Positions 43,856 through 52,905 of a stretch of 64,000 nucleotides of DNA are shown here, piece after piece (within the stretch, counting starts at the first letter, position 1; each line of letters starts with the position of its first letter). Origin of the DNA: Microbacterium sp. 11MF (GTDB lineage: Bacteria > Actinomycetota > Actinomycetes > Actinomycetales > Microbacteriaceae). Both the position numbers and the translations under genes were made by a program. The stretch covers positions 62,001-126,000 of the forward strand of contig NZ_KB911460.1 in assembly GCF_000383475.1 (NCBI RefSeq), given 5' to 3'. The notes beneath the pieces are model-generated. The model was not told the DNA's origin and did no database searches. It saw nothing but the letters and a program-made list of their open reading frames with translations.

Positions 43856-44776
43856 ATGAACAAGCGACACCTGACCGGCATCCTCGCGATCGGCGCTGCG
43901 GCATCCCTCGCCCTCGCCGGCTGCGCGACCGGCAACGACGTCGAGAACGGCGGCGGATCCAACGGGGGCGGCGAGGGCGACCTCGGTACCATCACGCTCG
44001 GCTACCTGCCGTCGTGGACCGACGGCCTCAGCACCGCGTACCTGCTCCAGGACCAGCTCGAGAAGGTCGGCTACACGGTCAAGATGCAGGAGCTCACCGA
44101 GGCGGGACCGCTCTACGCCGGTCTCGCGCAGGGCGACGTCGACATCTACCCCTCGGCCTGGCCCGAGCTGACCCACAAGTCCTACATGGACCAGTACAAG
44201 GACCAGATCGAGGACCTCGGTGCGTACTACGAGGGCGCGAAGCTGACCATCGCGGTGCCCGACTACGTCGACATCGACTCGATCGACGAGCTGAAGGCGA
44301 ACGCGAGCCGCTTCGGCGGCAAGATCTACGGCATCGAGCCCGGGGCTGGTCTGACGAAGCAGACGCAGGAGTCGATGCTGCCCGAGTACGGGCTGGAGGA
44401 CACCTACCAGCTCGTCACGTCGTCGACGGCGGCGATGCTCACCGAGCTCGACAGCGCCGAGGCCGCGCAGCGCGACATCGTCGTGACGTCGTGGCGTCCG
44501 TTCTGGGCCAACGACAAGTACAACCTGAAGGACCTCGAGGACCCGAAGGGAGCGATGGGCGAGGCTGAGGCCCTGCACTTCCTCGCGACCGACGGCTTCA
44601 AGGAGGAGAACCCCGAGGCGGCGAAGCTCATCGCCGGCATCAAGCTGGACGACGAGGAGTACGCGAGCCTCGAGGACACCGTCGTCAACAAGTACGGCGA
44701 AGGCAAGTACGCCGACGCCATCGACGAGTGGCTGACGAAGAACCCCGACGCCTACGACACGATCGTCACCGACTGA
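43856..44776 (+). CDS. Glycine betaine-type substrate-binding lipoprotein (OpuAC/ProX)
   Basis: 306 aa. Seen: signal peptide MNKRHLTGILAIGAAASLAL with lipobox LAGC (Cys22), an Asn/Gly-rich linker, then the OpuAC domain: LGYLPSWTDGLSTAYLLQDQLEKVGYTVKMQEL, LAQGDVDIYPSAWPELTHK and VTSWRPFWANDKYNLKDLEDPK with the Trp residues that form the aromatic cage for quaternary ammonium groups. 51 bp after the permease, with GGAAGG before the ATG. Ends at a terminator hairpin. Confidence 0.95.
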   Translation: MNKRHLTGILAIGAAASLALAGCATGNDVENGGGSNGGGEGDLGTITLGYLPSWTDGLSTAYLLQDQLEKVGYTVKMQELTEAGPLYAGLAQGDVDIYPSAWPELTHKSYMDQYKDQIEDLGAYYEGAKLTIAVPDYVDIDSIDELKANASRFGGKIYGIEPGAGLTKQTQESMLPEYGLEDTYQLVTSSTAAMLTELDSAEAAQRDIVVTSWRPFWANDKYNLKDLEDPKGAMGEAEALHFLATDGFKEENPEAAKLIAGIKLDDEEYASLEDTVVNKYGEGKYADAIDEWLTKNPDAYDTIVTD

Positions 44777-44789
44777 TCGGTCCGTGAGG

Positions 44790-45542
44790 TCACGGGGATC
44801 CGGCTTCGGCCGGGTCCCCGTTGTCGTTCGGGCGCTCGGTCAGCGGCTGGGCCACCTTCTTCTCGAGCACCTCGACCGCCTCGTCCGAGAGGGCGATGAG
44901 CCCGTCGATCTCCTCGCGGACGCGCTGGTAGGCGAGGTGGCGTTCCGCCGGCGTCGCGGCGTCGTCGGTGGCGACGGCGAGCATGCGGGATGCCGTCGCG
45001 AGCCGTTTGCGCTCGGCGTCCGTCAGTCCCGAGTCACGGGTGCGACGCGCTTCGCGCTCGGCGAGGTCGAAGGCGACCTCGAAGTCGGTGACGGCCCGGC
45101 GGTACTCGGCGACCTGCTCGGCCGTGGGCTTCGAGCCGTCGGCGGGGCGGGCGCGGTCGGCGATCTTCTTGGCGCGGAGGAACCCGGCGGTGAGGGGGTC
45201 GCGCCCGTTGCTCATCGACGGGAACGCGATGAGCTTGGCGACGTCGAGCTCGTAGTCGAGCCAGCGGTGCGTGACCTCGTCGTGGACGGCGCGCAGGTCG
45301 TCGGCCTGGTCCGCGACGGACTGCGAGGGGGCGTCGATCTCGGCGGCGGAGGCCGACCCGATGCCGCGCTTGGCCGCCGCACGCGCCGCCGTGAGTTCGG
45401 CCTTCGCCTTCATGATCTCGAGGCGCTGCTTGTGTCGGCGCTTCGACGACGCGGCGAACGATCCGCTCGCCGCGGAGGCGAGCCCGAACAGCGGGAACAC
45501 GAGCCACCAGTAGTGGCCCGCGAATTGCCAGAAATCGGTCAC
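44790..45542 (-). CDS. Membrane-anchored coiled-coil protein, unknown (paralogue of 45553-46419)
   Basis: 250-aa unrecognised protein. Seen: one N-terminal membrane helix WWLVFPLFGLASAASGSF (residues 11-28), basic stop-transfer SKRRHKQRLEIMKAKAEL running into an Ala/Lys/Glu-rich helix, then HDEVTHRWLDYELDVAKLIAFPSMSNGRDPLTAGFLRAKKIADRARPADG and AEYRRAVTDFEVAFDLAEREARR. The same core, HDxxxxRWxxYExDxAxxxAFPxxSxxxxPxTAxFLR, occurs in the neighbouring gene, so they are tandem paralogues. GTG start at 45542 follows TAAGGT by 7 nt (leaderless). Confidence 0.75.
   Translation of the reverse strand: MTDFWQFAGHYWWLVFPLFGLASAASGSFAASSKRRHKQRLEIMKAKAELTAARAAAKRGIGSASAAEIDAPSQSVADQADDLRAVHDEVTHRWLDYELDVAKLIAFPSMSNGRDPLTAGFLRAKKIADRARPADGSKPTAEQVAEYRRAVTDFEVAFDLAEREARRTRDSGLTDAERKRLATASRMLAVATDDAATPAERHLAYQRVREEIDGLIALSDEAVEVLEKKVAQPLTERPNDNGDPAEAGSP
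44793..44820 (+). terminator. Terminator after the betaine importer operon
   Basis: 12-bp stem CGGGGATCCGGC / GCCGGGTCCCCG (one G-U pair) capped by a stable TTCG tetraloop, followed by TTGTCGTT. It lies 17 nt after the stop codon and overlaps the 3' coding end of the convergent gene. Confidence 0.75.
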
Positions 45543-45552
45543 TCGCTACACC

Positions 45553-46419
45553 TTACGGGCGGTGCTGGTCGCGGTCGCGACCGTCCCGCCGTGAGCGGTA
45601 GGCGTCCAGAGCGGATGCCGCGCCCTCCGCGGCGCGCGAGATCCCGTCCACCGAGCGGGCGATCGCCTCGGTCGCGACGATCGTCCAGCGTGCAGCGGTC
45701 GAGTGGTCCGCGGGGGCGTCGTCGGGTCGGTGTCCGGCGAGGCGCCAGGCCTCCTGCTCCGCAGCGGCGAACGCGCGCCCGGTGTCGTCGACGGCAGCCC
45801 GGTAGGTCGAGAACTGCTCGGGCGTCAGGGTGGCGGTGGCGGATGCCGGGCGGTGCTCGCGGGCGATGCCCTCGAGGCGCAGGAACTCGGCCGTGGCGGG
45901 GACGCGCACGTCGCTGAGCGCGGGGAAAGCGAGGCGGCGGGCGGCATCCGTCTCGTACTCCATCCAGCGTGCGGCGATCGCGTCGTGCGCGGCCATGAGA
46001 CGCGCGAGGGGGAGGTGCTTCGGGTCGGTGCCGCGGGCGGGGACGGCGGCGCGCTCCGCGCCGACGCGGGCGCGAGCGACGCGGATGGTCGCGGTCGCCG
46101 CGGCTTTGGCGCGCTGCGCCGTCTCGAGTGCGCGCCGCGCGGTGCGGACGTCGTCGGGGTGGGCGCGGCCGACGGCGCGTTCGGCCTCGGCGCGGGTGAG
46201 TTCCGCCTGCGCGACGCGCGCTGCGGCGCGCGCGCTGACCGCGTCGGATCGGGCCTGCTGCAGCTCATGCTGGGCCGCCGTGAGCCCGAGGCGGCGGGCG
46301 CGGGTGGTCCGGCCGCGGCGGACGCCGACGAACCCGACCGCGCCGGCACCTGCGGCGGCGGGTGCGACCCACCAGAACTCCGCCAGCGCGGCTCCGACCC
46401 CCACGATCCAGAGCTGCAT
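45553..46419 (-). CDS. Membrane-anchored coiled-coil protein, unknown (paralogue of 44790-45542)
   Basis: 288 aa. Seen: an N-terminal hydrophobic segment EFWWVAPAAAGAGAVGFVGV (residues 14-33), an Arg-rich border, a long Ala/Arg/Glu coiled coil (40-125), then HDAIAARWMEYETDAARRLAFPALSDVRVPATAEFLRLEGIAREHRPAS and YRAAVDDTGRAFAAAEQEAWRLAG, the same core as its neighbour. Ten bp separate the two genes, yet each has its own leaderless-type -10 (here TAGCAT, six nt before ATG 46419). Function unknown. The layout suggests a membrane-tethered scaffold. Confidence 0.75.
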   Translation of the reverse strand: MQLWIVGVGAALAEFWWVAPAAAGAGAVGFVGVRRGRTTRARRLGLTAAQHELQQARSDAVSARAAARVAQAELTRAEAERAVGRAHPDDVRTARRALETAQRAKAAATATIRVARARVGAERAAVPARGTDPKHLPLARLMAAHDAIAARWMEYETDAARRLAFPALSDVRVPATAEFLRLEGIAREHRPASATATLTPEQFSTYRAAVDDTGRAFAAAEQEAWRLAGHRPDDAPADHSTAARWTIVATEAIARSVDGISRAAEGAASALDAYRSRRDGRDRDQHRP

Positions 46420-46502
46420 GCCGCCATGCTAGCCGCGACGGATGGTCGCGTTCCCAGGGATCGGACGTCGGGATGTCGCTCGGGCTCGCTACGCTCTGCC
46501 GC

Positions 46503-46901
46503 ATGGGCACATGGAGCGAGGAACCGTTCGGCAACGACACCGCAGCGGACTGGGCGTGGGAACTCGACGAAGCGGACTCGTGGGCTTTCGTCACCGACGT
46601 CCTGCAGGGCTACGCGGCGGGTGATGAAGAGGACACGGACCGCGACGCCATCGCCGTCGCGGCGGCCGCCGTGGTCGCACACGGTTCCGGTCTTCCGCTC
46701 TCGGAGGAGGAGGACGCCGAGTCGGTCGAGGGCTTCCTCGCGCGGGTCGGCGCGCCGCCGGCATCCGTCGTGGCACTGGCGCGCGCCGCCCTCGACAAGG
46801 TCGGCGGCGACTCCGAGCTCGCCGAACTCTGGGATGAGTCCGACGAGATCGACGACTGGCGGGCGACCCTCACCCGGCTGCGGGACGCGCTCCCCGCCTG
46901 A
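46503..46901 (+). CDS. DUF4259 protein
   Basis: 132-aa acidic protein. Seen: MGTWSEEPFGNDTAADWAWEL, the family opening (MGTWGxGPFxNDxAxDWxxEL), then two helical repeats with Asp/Glu-rich loops. DUF4259 proteins have no known activity and often lie near toxin-immunity or regulatory genes. The ATG at 46503 is 7 nt after TACGCT (46490-46495), so probably leaderless. Convergent with a DUF2071 gene. Confidence 0.85.
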   Translation: MGTWSEEPFGNDTAADWAWELDEADSWAFVTDVLQGYAAGDEEDTDRDAIAVAAAAVVAHGSGLPLSEEEDAESVEGFLARVGAPPASVVALARAALDKVGGDSELAELWDESDEIDDWRATLTRLRDALPA

Positions 46902-46911
46902 CGCCCGTCAG
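46898..46911. terminator. Small palindrome over the stops of DUF4259 and DUF2071 genes
   Basis: CTGACG / CGTCAG, 6-bp arms with 2 nt between. The left arm holds the DUF4259 stop and the right arm the DUF2071 stop. A weak bidirectional hairpin. Confidence 0.35.
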
Positions 46912-47639
46912 CGCACGCGGCGTGCGCTCGAGAAGCGGGTGATGACGCCGGGATGCCGGGCGGGCATCGCGAGCACGGAATCGGGCGCGCGGTCGGCGAG
47001 GCCCGGGAAACCGGCATCCGCGAGCAGGCCGTCGTCGAGACGCTCGACCTCGGCGCGCACCAGCGGCCACGGCTCGTGCTCGTTCGCGGCCCAGATCGTG
47101 CGGCCGAGGTGTCGCTCGTGGAAGCCCCAGCGTGCCGTGAGGAAGCGGCTCAGATCGTCGTCGACGACCTCGGTCCCCGGGACGACGCGGATGCGGGTGC
47201 GCGTCCGGTCGCCGAACCCCGGATGCCGCCGCGAGGCGTACTCGAGCGCGTCGCCGTCCGTTCGCATCGCGGCCTTCGCCCAGCGGTACGGCAGGCCGAA
47301 GACGGCACGCGCGCCGAGGACCGGCAGGAGGTGCTCGGCCTCGAGGGTCTGGAAGACGACGCCGCGGCGGCCGTCGGCATCCTTCGCGTAGGTGCGGACG
47401 TTGATCTCGACGAACCGGCCGACGAAGGGGACCGGGCGCAGCGGCAGGAAGCGGAACTCACTGAGGACGAACGGAATCAGCCCGACCCACGCCGACCCGT
47501 CGAAGAGGTCGGGTTCGGTTCCGGGCGGCAGGTGGGGTTCGACCCGTGCCGGATCGACCCGCCAGTGCAGGAAGCAGGCGCCGCTCCAGCGCTGCTGCAG
47601 CACCGCGCGACCCGGCAGGGCAGGCGCGGTGGCGTCCAT
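46908..47639 (-). CDS. DUF2071 (YqjF-like) protein
   Basis: 243 aa. Seen: LQQRWSGACFLHWRVDPARVEPHLPPGTEPDLFDGSAWVGLIPFVLSEFRFLPLRPVPFVGRFVEINVRTYAKDADGRRGVVFQTLEAEHLLPVLGAR, the DUF2071/YqjF pattern, a fold related to acetoacetate decarboxylase without a proven reaction. ATG at 47639 matches the family start. It lies 8 bp after the 44-aa membrane protein gene and is probably in the purL transcript. Confidence 0.88.
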   Translation of the reverse strand: MDATAPALPGRAVLQQRWSGACFLHWRVDPARVEPHLPPGTEPDLFDGSAWVGLIPFVLSEFRFLPLRPVPFVGRFVEINVRTYAKDADGRRGVVFQTLEAEHLLPVLGARAVFGLPYRWAKAAMRTDGDALEYASRRHPGFGDRTRTRIRVVPGTEVVDDDLSRFLTARWGFHERHLGRTIWAANEHEPWPLVRAEVERLDDGLLADAGFPGLADRAPDSVLAMPARHPGVITRFSSARRVR

Positions 47640-47647
47640 GGTCCGGG

Positions 47648-47782
47648 TCAGCCGAACAGGAGGGTGAGGACGGTCGCGCCGCCGCCCACGAGCACCATCG
47701 CGACGATGACGGTCCACGCGACCACCTTCGTGCGGGCGCGCTTGCGCCCGACGAAGTCGGCGTATTCCGGGTCGTCGCTCAC
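47648..47782 (-). CDS. 44-aa single-helix membrane protein coupled to purL
   Basis: Small protein with a charged N-terminus ([18 protein letters not shown]) and one membrane helix [25 protein letters not shown] reaching the C-terminus. GTG start at 47782 overlaps the purL stop (GTGA), so it is translated right after PurL. The positive-inside rule puts the acidic N-terminal part in the cytosol. Function unknown. Confidence 0.75.
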   Translation of the reverse strand: MSDDPEYADFVGRKRARTKVVAWTVIVAMVLVGGGATVLTLLFG

Positions 47783-50112
47783 GCGGTGGCCTCGTCGACG
47801 ATGGCTCCGAAGGCGGCGGGAAGCGTCGCCTTCGAGACCTGACGGAGCTCGGCGACGGGGACGGTGAAGACACCCTGGATCTCGAGGGCCGCCTGCTCGC
47901 CCTCGGCGGCGTCGTCGGTCACGCCGATGCGGAGCACGGGGTAGCCGCGGCCCTCGCAGAGGCCCCGGAACTTCACGTCCTCCTCGCGCGGCACCGACAC
48001 GATGACGCGGCCGGTCGACTCGCTGAACAGGGCGGTCGCGGCATCCACACCGTCGCGCTCCATGATCTCGCGGAGCCACACGCGGGCGCCGACGCCGAAC
48101 CGGGTCGTCGCCTCGGCGAGAGCCTGACCGAGGCCGCCGGCCGACAGGTCGTGCGCGCTCGAGACGAGCATCTCGTCGCGCGCGGCCTGCAGCAGGCCCG
48201 CGAGGGTCTTCTCGCCGGCGAGGTCGACCTTCGGCGGGCGACCGCCGAGGTGGTCGTGGATCGTGTCGGCCCAGGCCGAGCCGTCGAGCTCGGTGGACGT
48301 CGTGCCGAGCAGGTAGATGTTCTCGCCGGCATCCTGCCAGCCGCTGGGGATGCGGCGCGAGACGTCGTCCATGATGCCGAGCACGCCCACGACGGGGGTC
48401 GGGAAGATGGGCTGGTCGCCGGTCTGGTTGTAGAAGCTGACGTTGCCGCCCGTGACGGGGACGCCGAGTTCGAAGCAGGCGTCGGCGAGACCGTCGACGG
48501 TCTGCCCGAACTGCCACATGACCTCGGGGTTCTCGGGGCTGCCGAAGTTGAGGCAGTCGGTGACGGCGGTGGGCTCGGCGCCCGTGACGGCGACGTTGCG
48601 GTACGCCTCGGCCAGGGCGAGCTGCGCACCCGCGTACGGGTCGAGCTGGCAGTAACGGCCGTTGCAGTCGGTTGCGATCGCGAAGCCGAGACCCGACTCC
48701 TCGTCGACGCGGATCATGCCGGCGTCGTCGGGGAAGCTGAGGGCCGTGTTGCCCATGACGTAGTAGTCGTACTGGTTGGTGACCCACGACGTGTCGGCGA
48801 GGTTCGGGCTGCCGAGGAGCTTCAGGAACTGCTTGCGCAGCACATCGGGGTCGTCGCTCCGCTCGAGGGACGCGGCGGAGTCCTCGCGGAGCGCGTCGAT
48901 CCAGGTCGGGTAGGCGACGGGACGCTCGTAGACGGGGCCGTCGACCGCGACGGTCGAGGGGTCGACGTCGACGATCTGCTCGCCGTGCCAGAAGATCTGC
49001 AGGCGGCCGTCTCCGGTGACCTCGCCGAGGACGCTCGTCTCGACATCCCACTTCTGGACGACGGCGAGGAACGCGTCGAGCTTCTCGGGAGCGACGATCG
49101 CCATCATGCGCTCCTGGCTCTCGCTCATGAGGATCTCTTCGGGCGTGAGCGACGGGTCGCGCAGCAGCACCTTCTCGAGGTCGACCTTCATGCCCGAGCC
49201 GCCGTTGGCGGCCAGCTCGCTCGTCGCGCACGAGATTCCGGCGGCACCGAGGTCCTGGATGGCCTCGACGAGCTCGCCCTGGTAGAGCTCGAGGCAGCAC
49301 TCGATGAGCACCTTCTCGGCGAACGGGTCGCCGACCTGCACGGCGGGACGCTTGGTGGGGCCGCCGTCGGCGAAGGTGTCGGACGCCAGGATCGAGGCGC
49401 CGCCGATGCCGTCGCCGCCGGTGCGGGCGCCGAACAGGACGACCTTGTTGCCGGCGCCGGTGGCGTTGGCGAGCTTGATGTCCTCGTGCCGGAGGACGCC
49501 GACCGCGAGCGCGTTGACGAGCGGGTTGCCCTGGTAGACCTTGTCGAAGACGGTCTCGCCGCCGATGTTCGGCAGGCCGAGGCAGTTCGCGTAGAAGCTG
49601 ATGCCGCTGACGACGCCGTGCACGACGCGGGCGGTGTCGGGGTCGTCGATGTCGCCGAAGCGCAGCTGGTCCATGACCGCGACGGGGCGTGCACCCATCG
49701 AGATGATGTCGCGGACGATGCCGCCGACGCCGGTCGCGGCGCCCTGGAACGGCTCGATGTAGCTCGGGTGGTTGTGGGACTCGACCTTGAAGGTGACGGC
49801 CCAGCCCTCGCCCACGTCGACGACGCCGGCGTTCTGGCCCATGCCGACCATGAGCCGTTCCTTCATCTCGTCCGAGACCTTGTCGCCGAAGCGGCGGAGG
49901 TAGATCTTCGAGGACTTGTAGGAGCAGTGCTCGCTCCACATGACGGAGTACATCGCCAGCTCGCCCGAGGTGGGGCGCCGGCCGAGGATCTCGCGGATCT
50001 TGTCGTACTCATCGGGCTTCAGGCCGAGGGCGCCGTAGGGCTGCTCCCGCTCCGGCGTGGCGATGGCGTTTTCGACGGTGTCTGCGACGGAGGGGGTGAC
50101 TGGGGTGCTCAC
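47779..50112 (-). CDS. purL: Phosphoribosylformylglycinamidine synthase, PurL subunit
   Basis: 777 aa, the small PurL form that acts with separate PurS and PurQ to convert FGAR to FGAM with ATP and ammonia from glutamine. Seen: [16 protein letters not shown], the catalytic His in [83 protein letters not shown], and [19 protein letters not shown] at 50112 with GGAG seven nt upstream is preferred to the in-frame TTG at 50127. A TAGGAT -10 lies at minus-strand 50159-50154. purS and purQ are not in this window. Confidence 0.96.
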   Translation of the reverse strand: MSTPVTPSVADTVENAIATPEREQPYGALGLKPDEYDKIREILGRRPTSGELAMYSVMWSEHCSYKSSKIYLRRFGDKVSDEMKERLMVGMGQNAGVVDVGEGWAVTFKVESHNHPSYIEPFQGAATGVGGIVRDIISMGARPVAVMDQLRFGDIDDPDTARVVHGVVSGISFYANCLGLPNIGGETVFDKVYQGNPLVNALAVGVLRHEDIKLANATGAGNKVVLFGARTGGDGIGGASILASDTFADGGPTKRPAVQVGDPFAEKVLIECCLELYQGELVEAIQDLGAAGISCATSELAANGGSGMKVDLEKVLLRDPSLTPEEILMSESQERMMAIVAPEKLDAFLAVVQKWDVETSVLGEVTGDGRLQIFWHGEQIVDVDPSTVAVDGPVYERPVAYPTWIDALREDSAASLERSDDPDVLRKQFLKLLGSPNLADTSWVTNQYDYYVMGNTALSFPDDAGMIRVDEESGLGFAIATDCNGRYCQLDPYAGAQLALAEAYRNVAVTGAEPTAVTDCLNFGSPENPEVMWQFGQTVDGLADACFELGVPVTGGNVSFYNQTGDQPIFPTPVVGVLGIMDDVSRRIPSGWQDAGENIYLLGTTSTELDGSAWADTIHDHLGGRPPKVDLAGEKTLAGLLQAARDEMLVSSAHDLSAGGLGQALAEATTRFGVGARVWLREIMERDGVDAATALFSESTGRVIVSVPREEDVKFRGLCEGRGYPVLRIGVTDDAAEGEQAALEIQGVFTVPVAELRQVSKATLPAAFGAIVDEATA

Positions 50113-50153
50113 GCGGCTGGGCTCCAAGACTCGGGATGCCGGGGGACGCCCTC

Positions 50154-50159
50154 ATCCTA
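50154..50159 (-). promoter_or_regulatory. TAGGAT -10 box of purL
   Basis: Minus-strand TAGGAT in CCGATAGGATGAGG, 41 nt before the GTG start. Shares its core and left flank with the argG and purA boxes. Confidence 0.45.
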
Positions 50160-50249
50160 TCGGCGGGGCACCGGCATCCCGTCGTGTCTGCGAGGGCCGC
50201 GCTCCGATACGCTGACGCCGTCAGTTCGACGCATACTCCTGGGGGATTC

Positions 50250-50792
50250 ATGTCGACACGTCGGTGGCGCTCGGGTGCGCTCGCAGCCGTGGGGTTGGTC
50301 GTTGCGGCGCCCTTGATGTCCGGCTGCTCGGAAGCCGCGCTCTACCAGCTGTCGGGCGCGGTCTACCGTGACGCCTCCGGCGTGATCACGGTCGGCGGTG
50401 AACTCGACGTGTTCGATCTCGTCGCGGGGGATTGCTTCGACGAATCGGACGCCGTGCATCCTCGGGCCACAGAGGATTCGGTGTACGTCGTGCAGGCGAT
50501 CCCGTGCGGCGACCCGCACACCTACGAGGTCTACCACGTGTTCATGCTTCCCGCCGGTGACTATCCCGGTGAGGACGGGACAGCGACAGCGGCCGATGAG
50601 GGCTGCCTACCGGCGTTCGAAGACTTCGTCGGACAACCCTGGGAGGACTCCCTACTCGAGTACTCCTTCTACACGCCGACCGAGAGCGGGTGGGACGGCA
50701 TCGATAAGGACCGCATGGTGCAGTGCTTCATCGGTGACGAGGGCGTGAGCGTGACGGGCAGCGCCGCCGACGACGGCCGTCAGTCGTCCTGA
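50250..50792 (+). CDS. Lipoprotein, septum formation-like
   Basis: 180-aa secreted lipoprotein. Seen: signal peptide STRRWRSGALAAVGLVVAAPLM with lipobox MSGC (Cys near residue 25), then VFDLVAGDCFDES and a CGDPHTYEVYHVF block. This resembles the actinobacterial septum formation family (VGDCF ... V.C..PH..EV), here with four further Cys that can pair outside the membrane. ATG at 50250 follows GGGGGA. Role inferred from the family only. Confidence 0.8.
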   Translation: MSTRRWRSGALAAVGLVVAAPLMSGCSEAALYQLSGAVYRDASGVITVGGELDVFDLVAGDCFDESDAVHPRATEDSVYVVQAIPCGDPHTYEVYHVFMLPAGDYPGEDGTATAADEGCLPAFEDFVGQPWEDSLLEYSFYTPTESGWDGIDKDRMVQCFIGDEGVSVTGSAADDGRQSS

Positions 50793-50974
50793 GAGTCGTC
50801 CGGGTCGGAGTCGATGACGCCGATGCCGACGGCGTGGTGGCTGGGCTCCTCGCCCTGGGGCTGCGGCGCCTTCGGCTCCTCGCCGGGCTCCTTCGCGACG
50901 CTGGGCTCCTCGAGTTCCTCCGTGTCGGGCATCTCTTCGGGGTCGTTGTGCTCGGTGCCGTCGTTGTCAGCCAT
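50780..50974 (-). CDS. Small acidic protein, unknown
   Basis: 64 aa with about one third Asp and Glu, plus Pro, and no hydrophobic core (MADNDGTEHNDPEEMPDTEE...). Probably disordered. ATG at 50974 is preceded by GGGAG. Its 3' end overlaps the convergent lipoprotein gene by 13 bp. Coding status rests on start signal and codon use only. Confidence 0.55.
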   Translation of the reverse strand: MADNDGTEHNDPEEMPDTEELEEPSVAKEPGEEPKAPQPQGEEPSHHAVGIGVIDSDPDDSQDD

Positions 50975-51073
50975 GAGGGCTCCCTTCCGTTGCACCCCAC
51001 TCTGGAGGGCGGATGCCGGTGCCGCGACGGTCTTGACGGTCGCCGGGTCGGTGGGTAGGCCTACGCTGACCGG

Positions 51074-51412
51074 ATGGATCCGATCGAGCGGTTGCGTGCG
51101 CGCGAGCGGGAGCTGCAGGCGCAGTTGGCCCGGCTCGATGCCGACGATGCGGCGCTGCGGGTCGATCGATCGGATGCGACGGCCGACGACGAGCACGACC
51201 CCGAGGGCTCGACGCTGTCGGGGGAGTGGCAGCGGGTCGATGCGCTGAGGGCGTCGACGCGGGACGAGTTGGCGCAGGTCGCGACGGCGCTCTCGCGAGT
51301 GGATGCCGGCACCTACGGGGTGTGCGAAAGGTGCGGCCGCCCGATCCCCGAGGCCCGGCTGGAGGTTCGGCCGCAGGCGACGATGTGCGTCGCGTGCGCG
51401 TCGCTCGGCTGA
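51074..51412 (+). CDS. DksA/TraR-type C4 zinc finger protein
   Basis: 112 aa. Seen: a coiled-coil half (RLRARERELQAQLARLDADDAALR and RVDALRASTRDELAQVATALSRVDAGTYG) and a C-terminal zinc finger CERCGRPIPEARLEVRPQATMCVAC with all four Cys. Actinobacterial members are shorter than DksA and may bind the RNA polymerase secondary channel. The tip Asp pair of DksA is not clear here. ATG at 51074 is 6 nt after TACGCT (51062-51067), so leaderless. Confidence 0.88.
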   Translation: MDPIERLRARERELQAQLARLDADDAALRVDRSDATADDEHDPEGSTLSGEWQRVDALRASTRDELAQVATALSRVDAGTYGVCERCGRPIPEARLEVRPQATMCVACASLG

Positions 51413-51428
51413 GGCGCGGCGGAGCGGT

Positions 51429-52745
51429 TCAGAACGGAGCGGGGTCTCCGGGTGAAGCTGCGGCAGGGGTGAAGGCGACGGCCGGGGTGGGTGCGTCTTC
51501 GCGGTAGATCCTGCCGAGGGGTGAGGTCCATTCGAGGACACCACCCGATAGTTGTCGGACCCGCCAGGCGGTGAACTGCTTCATCGAATGATGCCGTTGG
51601 CATAGATGCGCGAGGTTGGACAGTTCTGTCTTGCCGCCGAGGGCGTGGTCGTGGGTGTGGTCGACTTCGCACCGGATGGCGGCGACCCGGCAGCCGGGGA
51701 ACCGGCAATGCTGATCCCGGGCTTGCAGGAACCGTCGCATCCCGGCCGGGACACGGTACGAATCCGTCGACACGGTGACTCCGGTGGTCGGGTCGTGGAA
51801 CAGGCGCTCCCAGACCCCGGTCGCGCCGGCGAGCGTGCGGGCTGTTGCTGGATCGATGGGGGAACCACCGGCAAGATCGCACGGCCCGTCGTCGGCACCG
51901 GCGAGTGTGGCGGCCGGCACGAGCACCTGAACCCGCGCGCGGATCGCGCCTAGCGGCCCGGCGCTCGTGTCACGAGTGTCATCAAGCGCTGGTGTCCCCG
52001 CGAGGAGAAGGTCGGCGAGCACATCCGCGCGGACCTGATCGGTGGTGCGCGCATCGGTGGCGACGACGTCCGAGCCGGTTGCACGCTCCTCCCGGGTATC
52101 GATGATCGCCCGCGCTTGCTGGGTGAGCCGGTCGTGGATCCCTTCCGCAATCACGGTGGGGAGGGTGGCGATCAGATCCGACATCCCATCCCGCCCGGGG
52201 ATCAACCGCACGCACCGGCCCGCGGCAGCTTCCTCGTGTCGTTCGGCAAACGAACGCGGGTGCATCCGGTGCGCGAGGATCTCTAGCTCACCCCGAACTC
52301 GGTTCGGTGTCTGGCCTTCGCACCGCTCGATCGCGATCGCTTCGAACTCCGCCCACAACTCAGCCGGCAGGTTCACCCCAGCGTCGACGATCGCCTTCAC
52401 GTGCCCCTGCACGATCCGGCCGGACTCCCACGCCGCCACCGCCGCCGGGAACCCCTCGATCGTCACCCGGGCTTCGCCGATCCGGCGTTGCACCGTCCGA
52501 TCGGTTGTGCGCATCGCTCCAGCGACTTCGGCCGAGATCGACCGCAGCACCATGTCGTGCAGCGTCACCTTCGCGTTCGGGTGGGCGCCCTGTTCCTCGG
52601 CTAGCCGTCCCGCGGCGGCGAGCACACGCAACTCGCGGATCTGCACGCGAGCGACCTCACGGGCAACGTCCTCGACGTCCGCAACGATCCCCGAGATGGC
52701 GGCGAGATACGACTCGCCACCGGGGGTTTCCGCCGCATCCGTCAT
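51429..52745 (-). CDS. DUF222 and HNH endonuclease domain protein
   Basis: 438 aa. Seen: N-terminal DUF222 helical domain (LRVLAAAGRLAEEQ, TDRTVQRRIGEARVTIEGFPAAVAAWESGRIVQGHVKAIVDAG), then a C-terminal HNH nuclease motif RFPGCRVAAIRCEVDHTHDHALGGKTELSNLAHLCQRHHSMK with Cys, Asp-His and His-His residues. This is a large multi-copy family in Microbacteriaceae and mycobacteria, of unknown role, possibly mobile or defence-related. ATG at 52745 (MTDAAETPG) is chosen because the upstream frame has atypical composition. Confidence 0.92.
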   Translation of the reverse strand: MTDAAETPGGESYLAAISGIVADVEDVAREVARVQIRELRVLAAAGRLAEEQGAHPNAKVTLHDMVLRSISAEVAGAMRTTDRTVQRRIGEARVTIEGFPAAVAAWESGRIVQGHVKAIVDAGVNLPAELWAEFEAIAIERCEGQTPNRVRGELEILAHRMHPRSFAERHEEAAAGRCVRLIPGRDGMSDLIATLPTVIAEGIHDRLTQQARAIIDTREERATGSDVVATDARTTDQVRADVLADLLLAGTPALDDTRDTSAGPLGAIRARVQVLVPAATLAGADDGPCDLAGGSPIDPATARTLAGATGVWERLFHDPTTGVTVSTDSYRVPAGMRRFLQARDQHCRFPGCRVAAIRCEVDHTHDHALGGKTELSNLAHLCQRHHSMKQFTAWRVRQLSGGVLEWTSPLGRIYREDAPTPAVAFTPAAASPGDPAPF

Positions 52746-52905
52746 ACCTGCACTCTTGCACCAACCTCCGACATCCAGACCCCGAAAACCGCCGGAATCA
52801 CACGTCGCGAACAGGCCGACAGATGAGAAACGCCTCATCTGCGAGACGCCCCGGGCCCCGAAGTGCACGATGGCGGCGGATCGGCTGACGTCTCATAATG
52901 GCGGG

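Noticed and set aside
51429-52745. DUF222-HNH gene as part of a mobile element
   Set aside because: No terminal repeats, target duplications, integrase or composition shift are visible. The family is usually dispersed without element structure.
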